DNA from: Roseimaritima ulvae
GTDB lineage: Bacteria; Planctomycetota; Planctomycetia; Pirellulales; Pirellulaceae
Length of the DNA: 64,000 nucleotides
Direction: 5' to 3'
Assembly: GCF_008065135.1 (NCBI RefSeq)
Contig: NZ_CP042914.1
Location: 5,747,404 to 5,811,403 of the forward strand
Each line of letters begins with the position of its first letter. Positions within the stretch are counted from its first letter, which is position 1. This document shows, one piece after another, positions 15,899 to 25,604 of this stretch. The notes beneath the pieces are model-generated. The model did no database searches. It was not told where the DNA came from and saw nothing but the letters and a program-made list of their open reading frames with translations. Both the position numbers and the translations under genes were made by a program.

Positions 15899-17734
15899 TT
15901 ACGGGCCTTTGTGCGTCCTTACGTTTCGCTGGCCGGCTTCGAGTTCCTGTTGTCGCCGCTGCAGGTAGCGTCCCGAGATGTCACGGGCTTTGGCACGGTC
16001 GGCTTCGTCGTAGTCCCAGAACTCCTGCACGATGGCTTCGCATTTCGGATAGTGCGAACCGTCGTCGCCGACTCGCTTGCGGGTTTCGGCCAACCGCGTT
16101 TTCAGCTCCGCGACCAATTCTGCATGCGCGGGATCGTCATACAGGTTGATCGTCTCCTGCGGGTCGTTGACCAAATCGTACAGCTCCCAACCGGCCGGCG
16201 TCTGATATCCGCCGTCGTAGTTGCAGCCGTAATAATAGATCAATTTGTGCGTTTTGGTGCGGATTCCCAGATGCCCCGGATTGTCGTGGTGAATCATGTG
16301 CATCCAGTAGCGGTAGTAAGCTTCCTGCTTCCAGTCCTGCGGCTCCTGACCGGTTTCTAACAACGACTTGAAGGAACGTCCTTGCACCGATTCCGGAACC
16401 TTTGCCCCGGCGAACTCCAACATCGTGGGCGCGTAGTCGACGTTTTCGATGATCGTATCGAAACGTTGGCCGGCGGAGACCGTGGGTGGAAAGCGAACCA
16501 AGAACGGCATTCGCTGGGATTCTTCAAACATCCAGCGTTTGTCTTGGTAGTCGTGTTCGCCGAGCATAAAGCCCTGATCGCCGGTGTAGATAATAACGGT
16601 GTTATCCAATTGGCCGCTGTCTTCCAGATGTTTGAATAGGCGGCCCAGGTTGTCATCAATGCCTTTGATGCAGCGAAGATACTTTTTCAAATATGCGTTG
16701 TATGCAAACCGCGTATTCTGTTCGACGCTGTAGTCGTCGGGATCAAAATTCGCGGGAAACTCGTTGGGATACAAACTGGGCAAATCGCCCAGGTACGAAC
16801 GTCGTGGGTTGCGTGGACCAATTGACGTGCCAATATGTGGGATCAATTCGTCATTGGCACCGCGGGTGGCCAGCGATCCAAAGCGTGGGTCGCGATACCA
16901 CAGCGTTTTGGGTTCGGGGATGTCGACGTCAGCCAGATAGGTTTCGTAGCGAGCGGCATTGTCGAAATAGTCGTGCGGGGCCTTGTAGTGATGCATCAAG
17001 AAAAACGGCTTGTCTTGGTCCCAACCATCTTTCAGCCAATCCAGCGTCAGGTCGGTGATCGCATCGGTGGAATGTTTACCTGGAAACTTGATCAAATTCT
17101 TGCCCCAGGGTTTGTCGCCACGGACCCGAAATTCCGGATCGTGATACTTGCCTTGGCCGGGCAGCACGCAGTAATGATCAAAATCGGCCGGTTCGTCTTT
17201 CAGGTGCCACTTGCCGATCATCGCCGTCTGGTACCCGGCGCGTCGCATTTCAATCGCCAACATTTGTTTGCCAGGCGGCACGCGGCCACTCAAGTCAAAG
17301 GCTCCGTTGACGTGGTTGTATTGGCCGGTCAGAACGCAAGCTCGCGAGGGCGAACAGATCGAATTCGTACAAAACGCGTTTTCGAACATTGCGCCTTCGC
17401 TGGCCAGTCGATCGATGTTGGGCGTCGGGGCCACCGCTGCCAGCCGTCCCCCATAAGCCGAAATCGCATGGGCCGCGTGGTCATCGGACATGATGTAAAG
17501 AATGTTGGGTTGGCGGCCCTCTGGGGATGCGGCCTGGGCGGTCGCGACTGCGCAGATCAGTACCGTGACCAGCAGTCCCAAGATCGCGGTTTTTCTGGAG
17601 CTCCACGCTCGGGCGAGCGTAGCGACGGGGAGGCTTTGGTAGCCGAAGTCGCCAGACTTTGGACAACCGGACGAAACCTTCCAAACTCTGGCGAGTTCGG
17701 CTACTAAAGAAGCTATAAAAATTTTATTGATCAC
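15899..17734 (-). CDS. Secreted sulfatase, type I (formylglycine)
   Basis: Hydrolyses sulfate esters, probably of marine polysaccharides. The CxPSR signature is present as CSPSRACVLTG; C127 would be converted to formylglycine. The N-terminal metal-binding SDDHAAHA lies at 83-90, and GDQGFMLGEHDYQDKR is the second metal site. The 611-aa count starts at a GTG at 17734, but the first 46 residues are translated from three family A hairpin repeats. The signal peptide (ILGLLVTVLICAVATAQA, 51-68) begins only after them. The true start may be a TTG at 17581 or another internal codon. Divergent from the RlmA-like gene. Confidence 0.88.
   Translation of the reverse strand: MINKIFIASLVAELARVWKVSSGCPKSGDFGYQSLPVATLARAWSSRKTAILGLLVTVLICAVATAQAASPEGRQPNILYIMSDDHAAHAISAYGGRLAAVAPTPNIDRLASEGAMFENAFCTNSICSPSRACVLTGQYNHVNGAFDLSGRVPPGKQMLAIEMRRAGYQTAMIGKWHLKDEPADFDHYCVLPGQGKYHDPEFRVRGDKPWGKNLIKFPGKHSTDAITDLTLDWLKDGWDQDKPFFLMHHYKAPHDYFDNAARYETYLADVDIPEPKTLWYRDPRFGSLATRGANDELIPHIGTSIGPRNPRRSYLGDLPSLYPNEFPANFDPDDYSVEQNTRFAYNAYLKKYLRCIKGIDDNLGRLFKHLEDSGQLDNTVIIYTGDQGFMLGEHDYQDKRWMFEESQRMPFLVRFPPTVSAGQRFDTIIENVDYAPTMLEFAGAKVPESVQGRSFKSLLETGQEPQDWKQEAYYRYWMHMIHHDNPGHLGIRTKTHKLIYYYGCNYDGGYQTPAGWELYDLVNDPQETINLYDDPAHAELVAELKTRLAETRKRVGDDGSHYPKCEAIVQEFWDYDEADRAKARDISGRYLQRRQQELEAGQRNVRTHKGP
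17603..17704. repeat. Three family A hairpin elements at the 5' end of the sulfatase frame
   Basis: 17603-17627 (reverse, ACGCTC with a CGGGCG centre), 17639-17662 (forward, AAGTC stem) and 17681-17704 (reverse, AACTC stem). Unlike the other clusters this one lies at gene 5' ends, and the sulfatase reading frame stays open across all three copies. Confidence 0.9.
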
Positions 17735-17807
17735 GGGTCTTTCTTGGCAGAAGAGTTTGAAGAGACGGGCTACTATTGTTCCAAGGGATACCTCCTAGAA
17801 TAACCAA

Positions 17808-18644
17808 ATGTTCGAACTTCGTTGCACCGTCCGAAAATGCCAAAACCTGCTCCGTCGCGATGACAGCGGCCTGGCCTGCGATGCCGGCCATCATTTCGAC
17901 CGTGCCAAAGAGGGTTACTGGAACCTGCTGCAGCCTCAAGATCGTCGCAGCAAAACGCCCGGCGACGCCGATGCAGCGGTCCTGGCACGCCATCGCTGGC
18001 TGCAAAGAGGCCATGCGGCGGGTCTGATTGAGATGTTGTCGCCGTGGGTTGCCCAGTCCGCCGTTGACGGCATCGCGACTTGCCGAACCCTGGACCTGGG
18101 CTGCGGGGAAGGCTCCTTCGGACCGGCGTTGTTCGCCGCCGAAGCCGAGGGGTACTGTGGTATCGACCTGTCCAAACGAGCCATCAAGCTGGCCGCGCGG
18201 GCCTGGGGTGATGCCACTTGGGTGCTGGCCAACGCCGACCGCACGCTGCCCGTAGCGGACGCCAGCGTGCACCGCGTGATCTCGCTGTTCGGCCGTCGTC
18301 CCGCCGAGGAAATCGGGCGCGTCCTGGTGCCTGGCGGCCATTGCATCGTGGCCGTCCCCGGCGAAGAAGATCTGATCGAATTGCGCGAACAGGTGCAACA
18401 AGCCGGGCATCGGCGCAGCCGCGTGCAAGCGATCATCGACCAGATGAACGCGGCCGGTTTGGAATGCATCACCCAACAGCACTGGCAACAGCAGGTCAAC
18501 CTGGATCCCGATGCGATCCGCGACGCGCTGGCGATGACCTACCGAGCCGTCCGACATTCCCAACAAGCTCGCCTGGAAGCCGTCACGGCCATGACAGTAA
18601 CCCTAGCCGCCGACCTGATCCTGCTACGGCGTCCCTCGCCGTAG
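17808..18644 (+). CDS. RlmA-like rRNA (guanine-N1)-methyltransferase
   Basis: SAM-dependent methyltransferase, probably of 23S rRNA. The N-terminus matches the RlmA/RrmA layout: a Cys/His zinc-type region (C6, C11, C24, H28), then FDRAKEGYWNLLQP and a PGDADAAVLARHRWL segment, then motif I LDLGCGEGSFGPAL. The C-terminal half is more divergent than E. coli RlmA. The ATG at 17808 starts the conserved region directly. The stop codon (TAG, 18642-18644) is part of a family B repeat. The exact methylation target is an inference from family resemblance. Confidence 0.72.
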   Translation: MFELRCTVRKCQNLLRRDDSGLACDAGHHFDRAKEGYWNLLQPQDRRSKTPGDADAAVLARHRWLQRGHAAGLIEMLSPWVAQSAVDGIATCRTLDLGCGEGSFGPALFAAEAEGYCGIDLSKRAIKLAARAWGDATWVLANADRTLPVADASVHRVISLFGRRPAEEIGRVLVPGGHCIVAVPGEEDLIELREQVQQAGHRRSRVQAIIDQMNAAGLECITQQHWQQQVNLDPDAIRDALAMTYRAVRHSQQARLEAVTAMTVTLAADLILLRRPSP

Positions 18645-18787
18645 CATGGGCCCCTGGCCCGTGGGAAAAACCGGCGGGGCAAAATAAAAAGGGCGAGAAC
18701 GGAAGGGACGGAAGGGACCTAAAGGACGGAAGGGACGCGTCCCGGACTCTCTACTTTTCCTCGGCACGGGCCGGGGGCCCATGCTAG
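18640..18787. repeat. Inverted pair of family B elements flanking a GGACGGAAG array
   Basis: Forward copy 18640-18663 and reverse copy 18765-18787. Between them lies a short tandem run of GGACGGAAG-type units (about 18691-18735), a repeat also seen at 26657-26687 (inverted) and near 42496. The two family B copies could pair to form a long stem between the convergent RlmA-like and FAD oxidoreductase genes. Confidence 0.85.
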
Positions 18788-18796
18788 TCTTTTCCG

Positions 18797-20935
18797 CTAC
18801 GGGGAAAGCGGCAGCAACTGCACGGCGTCGACGATCACGTAGCCGTTGGTGTCTTTGTTGGAAACCGTGACCGTGACCGGCCCTGGCTTGCACTGCACTT
18901 CGGCCAGCGTGGCGAACCCGTCACGTCCCGGAGCCTTTCGTTGGTTGACGGTGAAGGGAGTCGTTTCGCCGCCAGCTTGAACCGTTACCGGCACATTGGT
19001 CGCTCGATTGGAATGCGTCGAATACGACACACGCACCGCGTAGCGACCGGCCTTTTCGATCTTCCCGCTAAAGCTCACCGATAGATCGCCCTTGGCGGCG
19101 TCGCCGTCGTGCAGGTACCCCAGCCCCACAAAGGGCCCTACCACATGCCCGGTCGACCAGACACCGGTGACCTTGGCCTCCACGTTGTCGATCACGATGC
19201 CCTTTAAACTGTCGGCAGCAATCGCATTGGCCGGCAGCATGCTGACATCTCGGTTGAGAACTTGCTTGTCCGCCAGCAGGCGCGTGCGCAGTTTGCCATA
19301 GTCGATGTCGTGCAAAGCTTGCTCCGCTTCAATCGATTGCATCGCGGCGGTAGCAGCCGATTGCCCCAAGACCATAAACACCGGTTCCATGCGAATCGAA
19401 CCAAAGGCGATGTGCGAGGCGCTCAACGATACCGGGACCAGCAAATTCGAGCACTCGTCGGATTTGGGCAGCAAGGATCGGTAGGAAATCGGATAGGGCG
19501 GAAAGCCACCGACTTGCACGTCCCCTTCGTTGCGGACGTGGCCAGCCTCGTCGACGTAGCGTTGCACATTGTGGGAATCCATCGTGTAGGCGGCCATGCC
19601 CACGGAATCCTCCGCCGTCTGCCGCCCCTGGCAGTGATGCTGCGTCATCACCAAACTGCCCACCAATCGTCTGGCTTCACGGATATACAACTGTTGCTGC
19701 CAACCGTCTTCGCGTTCAAATTCATCCTTGCAGGTGCCCCAGCGACTGACGATGCGGCGAGTGGCCTCCGGGACGCGCGGATGATTGGCCATCGTCCAGA
19801 ACAAGCCTTGAATGTAGGACCGGTGGCGTTCGATGATCCGTTCGCGCTGCTCATAACTGGCTTCGGGGTAGTCATAGTTTTGACCGATAAAATCGGTGGA
19901 CACGCCGGTGCGATTATTGGTATCGGTTTTACGATTGGGCATCTGCGAATTGATCACCGGAAAACCGCCTTGGCCGGCTTCGAAGTTCCGCAGCAGCAAT
20001 TCGTACATCAGCGGGTCGTAGTCTGCCGGTTTGGCAAAGGAGATGCGGTTTTCCGGGTGATCAGTCAGGCAAGCCCGGAAGCAGTAGGCCTGGACTCGCG
20101 CGTCACTGCCGCCTTCTTGACCGGGACCATCCGGATCGATGCCCGGAAGCAGGCCGCTGGACGGATCTCCTTTGCGAACATAGGGATCGACGCCGGGCAT
20201 AAATTGGTGATGGATGGCGCGTTGGGTTTGCACGCCATTAAGTGTTTCGCCGTAGGTCGCGTTGGCTTCACGGCCCACGGTATACGCCGCTCCGGCGGTG
20301 GCAAACAGGTCGCCCTCGTAGGTGGCGTCAATAAAACAGCGTCCCCGAAAGACTTGGCCGCTTTCCATGCGGATCGATTTGATGGTGGTGCCCTGTTTTT
20401 CCACGCCGCTTCCCACTTCGCCGCTGTGGCGACTGCCGCTGCGGTCAAGTCGCTGGTTGTAGACGACGGGCACCTGATGTTGGTCGACCATGTCTTGCAA
20501 AACCGCCAACGCCGCGGAGGGTTCGAAGGTCCACTGCGTGGCTTCGCCATCGGCGGTGCGACTCTGGCCTCCGCTGCGGTACTGCTCGCGGCGTTGCCAT
20601 TTCCAGTTTTCCGGCTGCTGATAGTACCGAGCGATGTTTTGATAGAACTCTCGCGCGATGCCGCCGATCGCGGCTTTGTTGCCGATATCGGTTTGCCCCA
20701 GCCCGCCGGTGGTCAGCCCGCCAATCCGCCGTGAGGGTTCGATCACGACCACCGATCCACCCATCCGTTTGACTTGGATGGCGGCCGCGATTCCGCCGGC
20801 GGTACCGCCATACACGACCACGTCATAGACTTCCGGTTCCGCCGCTGACAACGGTTTTGTCACCGCTCCGGCTGTGGCCGCCAAGGCTACAACCAGGATC
20901 ATCAAGGAACGGAACGCCCGTCTGCACTTACTCAT
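18797..20935 (-). CDS. Secreted FAD-dependent oxidoreductase with C-terminal beta-sandwich domain
   Basis: 712 aa. A signal peptide (about 1-31) is followed by an FAD-binding Rossmann domain with YGGTAGGIAAAIQVKRMGG (GxGxxG-like variant GGTAGG) and RRIGGLTTGGLGQTD, as in the FAD_oxidored family. The last 130 residues (about 580-712) form a beta-sandwich that resembles the golvesin or xanthan-lyase C-terminal module, probably a carbohydrate- or surface-binding domain. The substrate is unknown. Convergent with the RlmA-like gene. Confidence 0.82.
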   Translation of the reverse strand: MSKCRRAFRSLMILVVALAATAGAVTKPLSAAEPEVYDVVVYGGTAGGIAAAIQVKRMGGSVVVIEPSRRIGGLTTGGLGQTDIGNKAAIGGIAREFYQNIARYYQQPENWKWQRREQYRSGGQSRTADGEATQWTFEPSAALAVLQDMVDQHQVPVVYNQRLDRSGSRHSGEVGSGVEKQGTTIKSIRMESGQVFRGRCFIDATYEGDLFATAGAAYTVGREANATYGETLNGVQTQRAIHHQFMPGVDPYVRKGDPSSGLLPGIDPDGPGQEGGSDARVQAYCFRACLTDHPENRISFAKPADYDPLMYELLLRNFEAGQGGFPVINSQMPNRKTDTNNRTGVSTDFIGQNYDYPEASYEQRERIIERHRSYIQGLFWTMANHPRVPEATRRIVSRWGTCKDEFEREDGWQQQLYIREARRLVGSLVMTQHHCQGRQTAEDSVGMAAYTMDSHNVQRYVDEAGHVRNEGDVQVGGFPPYPISYRSLLPKSDECSNLLVPVSLSASHIAFGSIRMEPVFMVLGQSAATAAMQSIEAEQALHDIDYGKLRTRLLADKQVLNRDVSMLPANAIAADSLKGIVIDNVEAKVTGVWSTGHVVGPFVGLGYLHDGDAAKGDLSVSFSGKIEKAGRYAVRVSYSTHSNRATNVPVTVQAGGETTPFTVNQRKAPGRDGFATLAEVQCKPGPVTVTVSNKDTNGYVIVDAVQLLPLSP

Positions 20936-21048
20936 ACCAAATACACCTATAATCTAGTGGTTTGTTTAGGATTCTTTTCAGAAAGTTTGTGTGAGTATAC
21001 CAGGAGTTGCGTAGGCGATCCGATCCCCTCCCTTCCCAAACTCACTTC

Positions 21049-21632
21049 ATGACCAGCGTTCGAAAACGTCGTCGTCGACATCGCAATGTCTGACCGGGAA
21101 CGCCACCCGGGATGATTTTAATCGATAAAGATGCTCCGCCCCGTCGATTGCCGTCATGCAATACGACCAACAGCAACTGACGCGCGAGCACAATATCGAC
21201 GTGTCGGCGATTCCACCCCTGTCCGACGCCAAAGCAACCTGGATCGATATCGTGGGCCTGGGTGACAAAACCGTGGTTCAGCAGGTGGCCACGCGATTTC
21301 ACTTACGCGATGTCGCGGACCACACTCTGCGACTGGTCGAAATGATGGAAAGCCACCGAGACAATTGTTCGGATTTGCAGGACCTGTACCTTTCAACCGT
21401 GAGCATGCGGACCAACGAAGTGATGAAGGTGTTGACCATCATCGCCACGATCTTTATTCCGCTGGGCTTCATCGCCGGTCTATACGGGATGAACTTTTCC
21501 ACCACGGCATCGCCCTGGAATATGCCGGAAACCCAATGGTATTTCGGTTACCCTTTTGCGATCGCGATCATGCTGTTGGTCGCTCTGGCGATGCTGTACT
21601 ATTTTCGCCTCAAGGGCTGGATCGGCGATTAA
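21049..21632 (+). pseudogene. corA: Decayed corA-type Mg/Co transporter gene
   Basis: Reading from ATG 21049 gives MTSVRKRRRRHRNV, then an in-frame TGA (21091-21093), then PGTPPGMILIDKDAPPR, which is the normal CorA N-terminus. The frame then shifts near 21145 (one base missing) into IAVMQYDQQQL and TWIDIVGLGD. After VATRFHLRDV (about 21310) the sequence jumps directly to DHTLRLVEM, skipping some 170 residues of the cytoplasmic domain present in intact CorA. The C-terminus is preserved: the stalk helix, TM1, the YGMNF selectivity motif and TM2. A 158-aa frame (21156-21632) remains open but would not make a normal transporter. Confidence 0.8.
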
Positions 21633-21709
21633 CCCATTCGCCGAGCAAAAGCATTCGCCGAGCCATCAAGGGCGGTGATTGGGGACGCGGTGATCCCGGA
21701 CGACTTGTT

Positions 21710-22594
21710 TTAAGAATTGGCCAGGGCACGATTACGAGTGATCCACACGCTACAGGTCGCATGCCGGAGCACGTAACGCGAGACACTGCCGAGGATCAGG
21801 CGAGCGATTGCTGAGTGCGGCGTTTCGCCAATTACTAGGATGTCGGTGTGGATATCTTCGGTCGAGGTCACCAGGCCGTCGCCAATGTGAGGTTTTTCCA
21901 ACAACACACCGCGCGTCGACGGATTCACCGCTTTCAGTTTTTCCACAGCCCGCTGCATAGCCTGGGTGGCTTCCTGCTTGATGGATTCCGGGTCGGGCAC
22001 CATTTCATCGTAGAAGCCCAGCACATAGCAGGCGACCGACAGCACTCGCACTTCGGTATCTTTGCCTTGGCAGATTTCCAACAGATCTTCCAGAGCGGCT
22101 TGGGCGGGCGGTGAATCGTTGTAGCCGATCGCGATTCGCAGCGCTCGTTTGCTTTCCAGCAAGCCGGTGGGCCGCACCACCAACACGCTGCAGGATGCGT
22201 GGGTGGCCACGTAGTCGCTGGTGCTGCCCAGCAGCATGCGGCTGATGGTCGAATGGCCTCGAGCCCCCACGACGACCAGGTCAGCGCCTCGATCGGCGGC
22301 CACTTCCACGATCGTCCGACCAGCGTGCCCTTCGGCGATGTGGTGTTCCAGATCCACATTCGCGCCGTCGAACATCTGTTCAACTTTGACAAATTTTTCC
22401 TGCGCCAACTGACGTTCGCGGGCGGCCGCATCGGCCACCCAGGCGGCCGTGGAATAGTCGCCGCTGACCAGCGGAATTTCCAGAATCGTCAGCACGGTCA
22501 GCTTGATGCGCTCGTTGTGAGGCAGGTGGGCGAACATCGCCGCCGCCTCGTCTGCAAAGGACGAACCGTCGTAGGCCAACACAATGTTTTTCAT
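21710..22594 (-). CDS. Universal stress protein with tandem UspA domains
   Basis: 294 aa made of two UspA folds. Domain 1 (about 1-145) begins MKNIVLAYDGSSFADEA and ends with the ATP-binding pattern GARGHSTISRMLLGSTS (GxxGx9GS). Domain 2 (about 150-290) ends GETPHSAIARLILGSVS, which keeps the G-S end but not the first G-x2-G fully. USPs bind ATP and modulate stress survival. The ATG at 22594 has AAGGAG eight bases upstream and fits the family start; the longer open frame does not. Its neighbour is the corA pseudogene (convergent). Confidence 0.9.
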   Translation of the reverse strand: MKNIVLAYDGSSFADEAAAMFAHLPHNERIKLTVLTILEIPLVSGDYSTAAWVADAAARERQLAQEKFVKVEQMFDGANVDLEHHIAEGHAGRTIVEVAADRGADLVVVGARGHSTISRMLLGSTSDYVATHASCSVLVVRPTGLLESKRALRIAIGYNDSPPAQAALEDLLEICQGKDTEVRVLSVACYVLGFYDEMVPDPESIKQEATQAMQRAVEKLKAVNPSTRGVLLEKPHIGDGLVTSTEDIHTDILVIGETPHSAIARLILGSVSRYVLRHATCSVWITRNRALANS

Positions 22595-22666
22595 TGTCAA
22601 AACTCCTTGCCAACTACCGACCGTCCAACCGCAGAACGTCAACCATCCCCCCCTAAACCATAAAAC

Positions 22667-23233
22667 CTACTGCAGGGTTTTGGCGACGATATTCAGGACC
22701 GCCTGCTCACGAGCCGACACGGTGTCAAACCCGAGTTTGCCTCCCGAGGCTTTGGCGACCACGGTGGCCTGCCGCACAATTTCATCCGCCAGCGACTGCT
22801 TCGTCCCGGCGGGCAGATCCGCAGCCAGAGCCACGGCGTACTCCCGCCACAGGTCCCAGAGGCTTTCAGCGGGTTGATTGTCCAACCAGGACTGCACCAA
22901 TTGAAAAGCGACCGAATCTTGATTCAATCCGTCTTTCTTGGCGGCGGCCAACACGGCTGCGCGTTCATCGCGGGTGACTTCTCCATCGGCCCAAGCCACC
23001 CACACCGTGGGAACCAGAGCCAGGGCCGCCAGGCGGTCGACTCCGATGCCCGCGTCCAGCAAGTGGTCGAGCAACTGTGGATCTTGAAAACCGGTCGCGG
23101 CGCTCAGCCTCGCTTTCGGTTCTTCACGTTCTGCGTCGAGCCGAAGTTTCTCCAGCAACGCCTCATCCACACGATGGAAAAATTCATCTTCCAGCGCCTT
23201 TCCACGTTTATGAATCGAGTCGGATTCGCTCAT
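22667..23233 (-). CDS. Hypothetical protein with TerB-like helical region
   Basis: 188 aa, soluble and helical. Residues about 75-140 contain VAWADGEVTRDERAAVLAAA, which resembles the acidic metal-binding loop of TerB or tellurite-resistance-like domains. The rest has no family I can name. The frame is open for 82 further codons, but the ATG at 23233 (MSESDSIHKRG) starts the compact protein. It lies between usp and the YeiH-type transporter on the same strand. Confidence 0.55.
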   Translation of the reverse strand: MSESDSIHKRGKALEDEFFHRVDEALLEKLRLDAEREEPKARLSAATGFQDPQLLDHLLDAGIGVDRLAALALVPTVWVAWADGEVTRDERAAVLAAAKKDGLNQDSVAFQLVQSWLDNQPAESLWDLWREYAVALAADLPAGTKQSLADEIVRQATVVAKASGGKLGFDTVSAREQAVLNIVAKTLQ

Positions 23234-23382
23234 GACAATAACCCTTTTCGGCGGCGTAATAAACAAGCTGGTTGTTACAAGCAGTCTAGCAAAATAGTTG
23301 CCGCTCGGGATGCCCCCGGCAAACGGTTTTATTCGTTCAACGAGGCCGTCTAGGTCGATCAAGCATTGGTTTGTCAAAAGGC

Positions 23383-24846
23383 CTAGGGCACCATTTCCTC
23401 GATCATGTCGGCAAAGATCACGCGGAACATCAGCCACGCCATAAACAGCGTCAAACACAGATTCAGCGTCTGGCCGCAAACATACAGGATCAAGGGTTTA
23501 CCACCACGCAGGTACGGCATCAAAGCGCGGAAATTAGTTTCCAATCCAATACTTACAAAAGCCAAACAGAAGAACCAACCACGCAGCGTTTTGGTCGACC
23601 CTTTGATCATCGCGTCGATCAGTTCCGGACCAGCGGCAAGCTGGACGTACAGCACCGAGAACAGCACCGAGGCCAGCACAAACCCGATCACGAACTTGGG
23701 AAAGCGATACCAGATCTCCATCGCTCCAGGGCGTGCCCCCGAAGGATCGCGTTCGACGTAGGTGACCCAATAGATGGCAACCAGGAAGGCCGTCACGCCA
23801 ATCAGGATGTTTTGAATCATTTTCACCGTGGCGGCGACTTCCAGGGCTCGGTCGCCCAGCGTGGCTCCGGCCGCAGCCACCGCCCCGGTCGCGTCGATGG
23901 TGCCGCCCAACCAGGCACCACCCAAAACTTCGCTCATCCCCAGGGCTTTGATCACCGCCGGCATCACCACCATCATGATTACGGTAAATGACAACGACAT
24001 GCCGATCGCCAAGGACAGTTCTTCTTTCTTGGCTTTACAGGACGCGGCCGTGGCGATGGCCGCCGAAACGCCGCACACCGACATGTCGGCGGAGATCACC
24101 ATATTCAGCGAGCGCGAGGGAATCTTCAAAACCTTCTGCCCAAAGATATAAGTGCTGACCAACACGATCGGCGTGACCACCCAGGCCACGAACACCCCGG
24201 GCAACCCCAGCGCCAACAACCGGCTCATCAACACCTCGGCGCCCAACAGCACCAACCCGGTCTTGATGAAAAATTCGGTCTGCACGGCGGGCTTGAGAAA
24301 CGCGGGCGTACCGACGGTGTTGCTGATCACCAACCCAACCAACAGCGCCCACAGCGCGTATTCGAGGTTGTAGGCTTTGACGACACTATGGCCCGCCATC
24401 ACGTAGGCCAGGGTCGCCAACAGGAACACCACGGGAAAGGCTTTTAAAAACGCCCAGCCGGATTGTCCGCGGATTTGAACGGCAACGGCGAACAACAATC
24501 CGATCAGCGCAAACGCTCCCAACGTGCCCCGCCACTGGTGCGCTGCCGTGGTTCCGCTTTCCGCATCCGCCGGCGTGTACAACGATTTGACCGGACTTCC
24601 CTCCCAGCCACCGGGCTTAGCCAGCCAGGGCTTCAAGGGGTTGCCGACGGTGACCGCTTCGCCGGCGGCAAGCTGATCGGCCAAGTCGGCAGGCTGGGCC
24701 CACCAAACAGCCGCGAAGGAGACCACCAGAATCAAAGCCGCACACCAAATCGCCCACCAATCCTCGGCGGTTTTCATGTCCTTCAACAGACTAGGACGTG
24801 GCGAGAGGGTGATGGATTCGTCTTCGCGGCTCTCCGTTGGCTCCAC
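23383..24846 (-). CDS. YeiH/UPF0324-type putative sulfate exporter
   Basis: 487-aa polytopic membrane protein. The core (about 110-480) carries the UPF0324 signatures [16 protein letters not shown] and [20 protein letters not shown]. Typical family members are about 340 aa; the extra length is an N-terminal TM helix plus a periplasmic-type loop (about 45-105, rich in P, G and W) and a TM inserted ahead of the core. The start is GTG at 24846. A role in anion export is inferred from the family name only. Confidence 0.82.
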   Translation of the reverse strand: MEPTESREDESITLSPRPSLLKDMKTAEDWWAIWCAALILVVSFAAVWWAQPADLADQLAAGEAVTVGNPLKPWLAKPGGWEGSPVKSLYTPADAESGTTAAHQWRGTLGAFALIGLLFAVAVQIRGQSGWAFLKAFPVVFLLATLAYVMAGHSVVKAYNLEYALWALLVGLVISNTVGTPAFLKPAVQTEFFIKTGLVLLGAEVLMSRLLALGLPGVFVAWVVTPIVLVSTYIFGQKVLKIPSRSLNMVISADMSVCGVSAAIATAASCKAKKEELSLAIGMSLSFTVIMMVVMPAVIKALGMSEVLGGAWLGGTIDATGAVAAAGATLGDRALEVAATVKMIQNILIGVTAFLVAIYWVTYVERDPSGARPGAMEIWYRFPKFVIGFVLASVLFSVLYVQLAAGPELIDAMIKGSTKTLRGWFFCLAFVSIGLETNFRALMPYLRGGKPLILYVCGQTLNLCLTLFMAWLMFRVIFADMIEEMVP

Positions 24847-24911
24847 GGCAAGGTTCCTATCAATTGAATTGAGGGGGGCAAAGGGGCAGGGCCGCTATGA
24901 TAACACCCGCG

Positions 24912-25604
24912 TCAGCCGTCTCCCACTTGGGGACCAGTTCGTGAGGGACGACGTAGCAATACCGAATACAGCATCCCACCGCGACTCACCCGTTGGCCCT
25001 TCACGGTCCACCCACGATCCGCAAACACTTGCCGCACATCCGGCAGCGAAGACGTCGCTAGAGCGGTTTGCCAACGAAAGAACGCGATCATCATGGCGGT
25101 CCAAAACCTCGCCCAAAGCCGCCGCCAGCCGCCTCTGGGAATCGCGAAATCAACCACATACCAACAGCCTTGTTCGCGCAGCGCCGCTTCCAATCGCTCC
25201 ACCAACCGCCCGACTTCTTCCTCGGGAAAACAATCCAGATGAAACGCCGTGACGATCAAGTCGTACCGCTGCGGCGAGATGTCGCAGCGACGAATATCCG
25301 CCTGCACCCAGCGAACCTGAGGCTCCTCCGCAAACGCGCAACGCCGGCCAAGTCGTTGCCGCTGCCGGTCCAGCATCCGCGAACTGATGTCGATGCTGGT
25401 CACACGGCATTGCGGCTGCTGCACGGCGAAGGCTTGCAACAGCCGACCATCCCCGTCGCCGATAAACAACGCGTGCTGGCAGTGCGGCAAGTCCGTCAAC
25501 AGAGCGACGCGGGCTCGCTGCAAGCCGCCGCCAAACCGCATCCGTTCAAGCGTTTGATACCACGGTGCCAGCCGGTCGTAGCCCCGCGCGGCCGGATCGT
25601 TCAT
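24912..25604 (-). CDS. Class I SAM-dependent methyltransferase
   Basis: 230 aa. Motif I is ALFIGDGDGRLLQAF (about residues 39-53), followed by RVTSIDISSRML and the motif IV region DLIVTAFHLDCF. The ATG at 25604 overlaps the stop of the upstream membrane protein as ATGA, indicating translational coupling; an ATG at 25616 is also possible. The same frame is open much further upstream, but that region is the antiphase of the membrane-protein gene. The partner suggests a substrate made or carried by the UbiA-like protein, such as a quinone or lipid. Confidence 0.8.
   Translation of the reverse strand: MNDPAARGYDRLAPWYQTLERMRFGGGLQRARVALLTDLPHCQHALFIGDGDGRLLQAFAVQQPQCRVTSIDISSRMLDRQRQRLGRRCAFAEEPQVRWVQADIRRCDISPQRYDLIVTAFHLDCFPEEEVGRLVERLEAALREQGCWYVVDFAIPRGGWRRLWARFWTAMMIAFFRWQTALATSSLPDVRQVFADRGWTVKGQRVSRGGMLYSVLLRRPSRTGPQVGDG

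Noticed and set aside
19262-20734. 490-codon plus-strand frame
   Set aside because: Antisense shadow of the FAD oxidoreductase, whose domains and signal peptide are clear.
20949-20954. TATAAT on the plus strand upstream of the corA remnant
   Set aside because: No acceptable -35 at 16-18 bp; it lies in the leader of the divergent FAD oxidoreductase gene.
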